From the NCBI GenBank assembly GCA_964621615.1, contig CAZUMW010000024.1, positions 1 through 64,000 of the forward strand: a DNA stretch of 64,000 nt, written 5' to 3'. This document shows, one piece after another, positions 63,698-64,000 of this stretch. A program made the translations under genes and the position numbers. Source of the DNA: CAZUMW01 sp964621615. Lineage in GTDB: Bacteria; Desulfobacterota; WTBG01; CAIYCZ01; CAIRTM01. The notes beneath the pieces are model-generated. The model was not told where the DNA came from. It worked only from the letters and a program-made list of their open reading frames with translations, and searched no databases. Within the stretch, counting starts at the first letter, position 1. Every line of letters starts with the position of its first letter.

Positions 63698-64000
63698 GTG
63701 CTTATACTGACCCGCTATGTTTCAAAAGAGCTTCTCAAAGTGCTTCTGCTGTGCATGGGGGCCTTTGTTGCGCTGTATCTGCTGGTCGATCTGTTTAACC
63801 GGCTTGATGATATTCTTGATCACCGCGTGCCGGTTTCTCTTGTGTTTCAGTATATTGTCTGCAGCATCCCGCTCATCGTGTATCAGCTGAGCCCGTTTGC
63901 CGTGCTTTTGAGCACGTTCATCACCATCGGCATTTTTGTCAAATATCAGGAAATAACCGCCCTGAAAGCGCACGGCATCAGCCTGTACCGGGTCATGAAA
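63698..64000 (+). CDS. lptG: LPS export permease LptG (3' end outside window)
   Basis: 101 codons visible, from GTG 63698 with AAAGGAG 9 bases upstream. The N-terminus LTRYVSKELLKVLLLCMGAF and later ITALKAHGISLYRVMK match LptG. It pairs with lptF, which lies 187 bp upstream across the REP-like element. Confidence 0.88.
   Translation, partial: MLILTRYVSKELLKVLLLCMGAFVALYLLVDLFNRLDDILDHRVPVSLVFQYIVCSIPLIVYQLSPFAVLLSTFITIGIFVKYQEITALKAHGISLYRVMK

Overview
The window comes from a diderm (Gram-negative) bacterium. It encodes LptF and LptG, a LapA-type inner-membrane protein, PpiD and many exported proteins. The gene families point to an anaerobic deltaproteobacterium-like organism (Desulfobacterota is my best guess, not proven): a Na+-translocating decarboxylase, an OFA-family carboxylate transporter, a SatP-type acetate transporter, a gamma-class carbonic anhydrase and many HDOD, PAS and two-component proteins. 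The region lies close to the replication origin, because dnaA, dnaN, gyrB, gyrA, rsmG, parA, parB and a perfect parS site are all present.

Layout. 1-6662 (minus): a very large secreted RHS-repeat protein with a transglutaminase-like domain, whose C-terminus lies outside the window. 7-11 kb: LapA-like protein, small excisionase-type HTH protein, exported AMMECR1 protein, unknown secreted protein, AI-2E-family exporter. 10.8-16 kb (minus): two large signalling proteins, a REC-PAS-kinase-REC hybrid and a rare MinD/FlhG-like ATPase-HDOD-GAF-histidine kinase fusion. 16-18 kb: a pair of peptide/nickel-type ABC permeases with no ATPases. 18.5-25.6 kb (minus): probable operon ppiD - DUF1285-like - HDOD - membrane protein - two M16 peptidases. 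25.8-31.1 kb: mreB-mreC-mreD-mrdA-rodA cell-shape operon, turning strongly AT-rich within mreD. 31.2-36 kb: dnaA, dnaN and, only 7 bp behind dnaN, membrane, biotin-carrier and beta subunits of a Na+-pumping decarboxylase, including a 39-residue membrane protein. 36-38 kb: zinc ribbon, DUF1786 and HAD proteins.

38-41.5 kb (minus): a seven-PAS histidine kinase homologue that has lost its phospho-accepting histidine. 41.6-45.2 kb: gamma carbonic anhydrase, OFA transporter, Hsp20, SatP. 45.3-49.5 kb (minus): tRNA-Lys, DUF1848, trmB, GAF-GGDEF, tRNA-His, tRNA-Arg, proC. 49.7-52.1 kb (minus): pilT, a coiled-coil protein and an HTH/periplasmic-binding-domain regulator. 52.6-53.0 kb: RNase P RNA. 53.0-61.0 kb: macro-domain protein, rsmG, parS, parA, parB, gyrB, gyrA. 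61.3-64 kb: gpsA, lptF and the start of lptG, with a REP-like two-hairpin element between lptF and lptG. A related element lies just before rnpB.

Most of the window is housekeeping: replication, segregation, cell shape, LPS export. The less expected parts are the MinD-HDOD-kinase fusion, the His-less multi-PAS protein, the Na+ pump behind dnaN, and the exported AMMECR1 protein. No CRISPR array, prophage or complete insertion sequence was seen.
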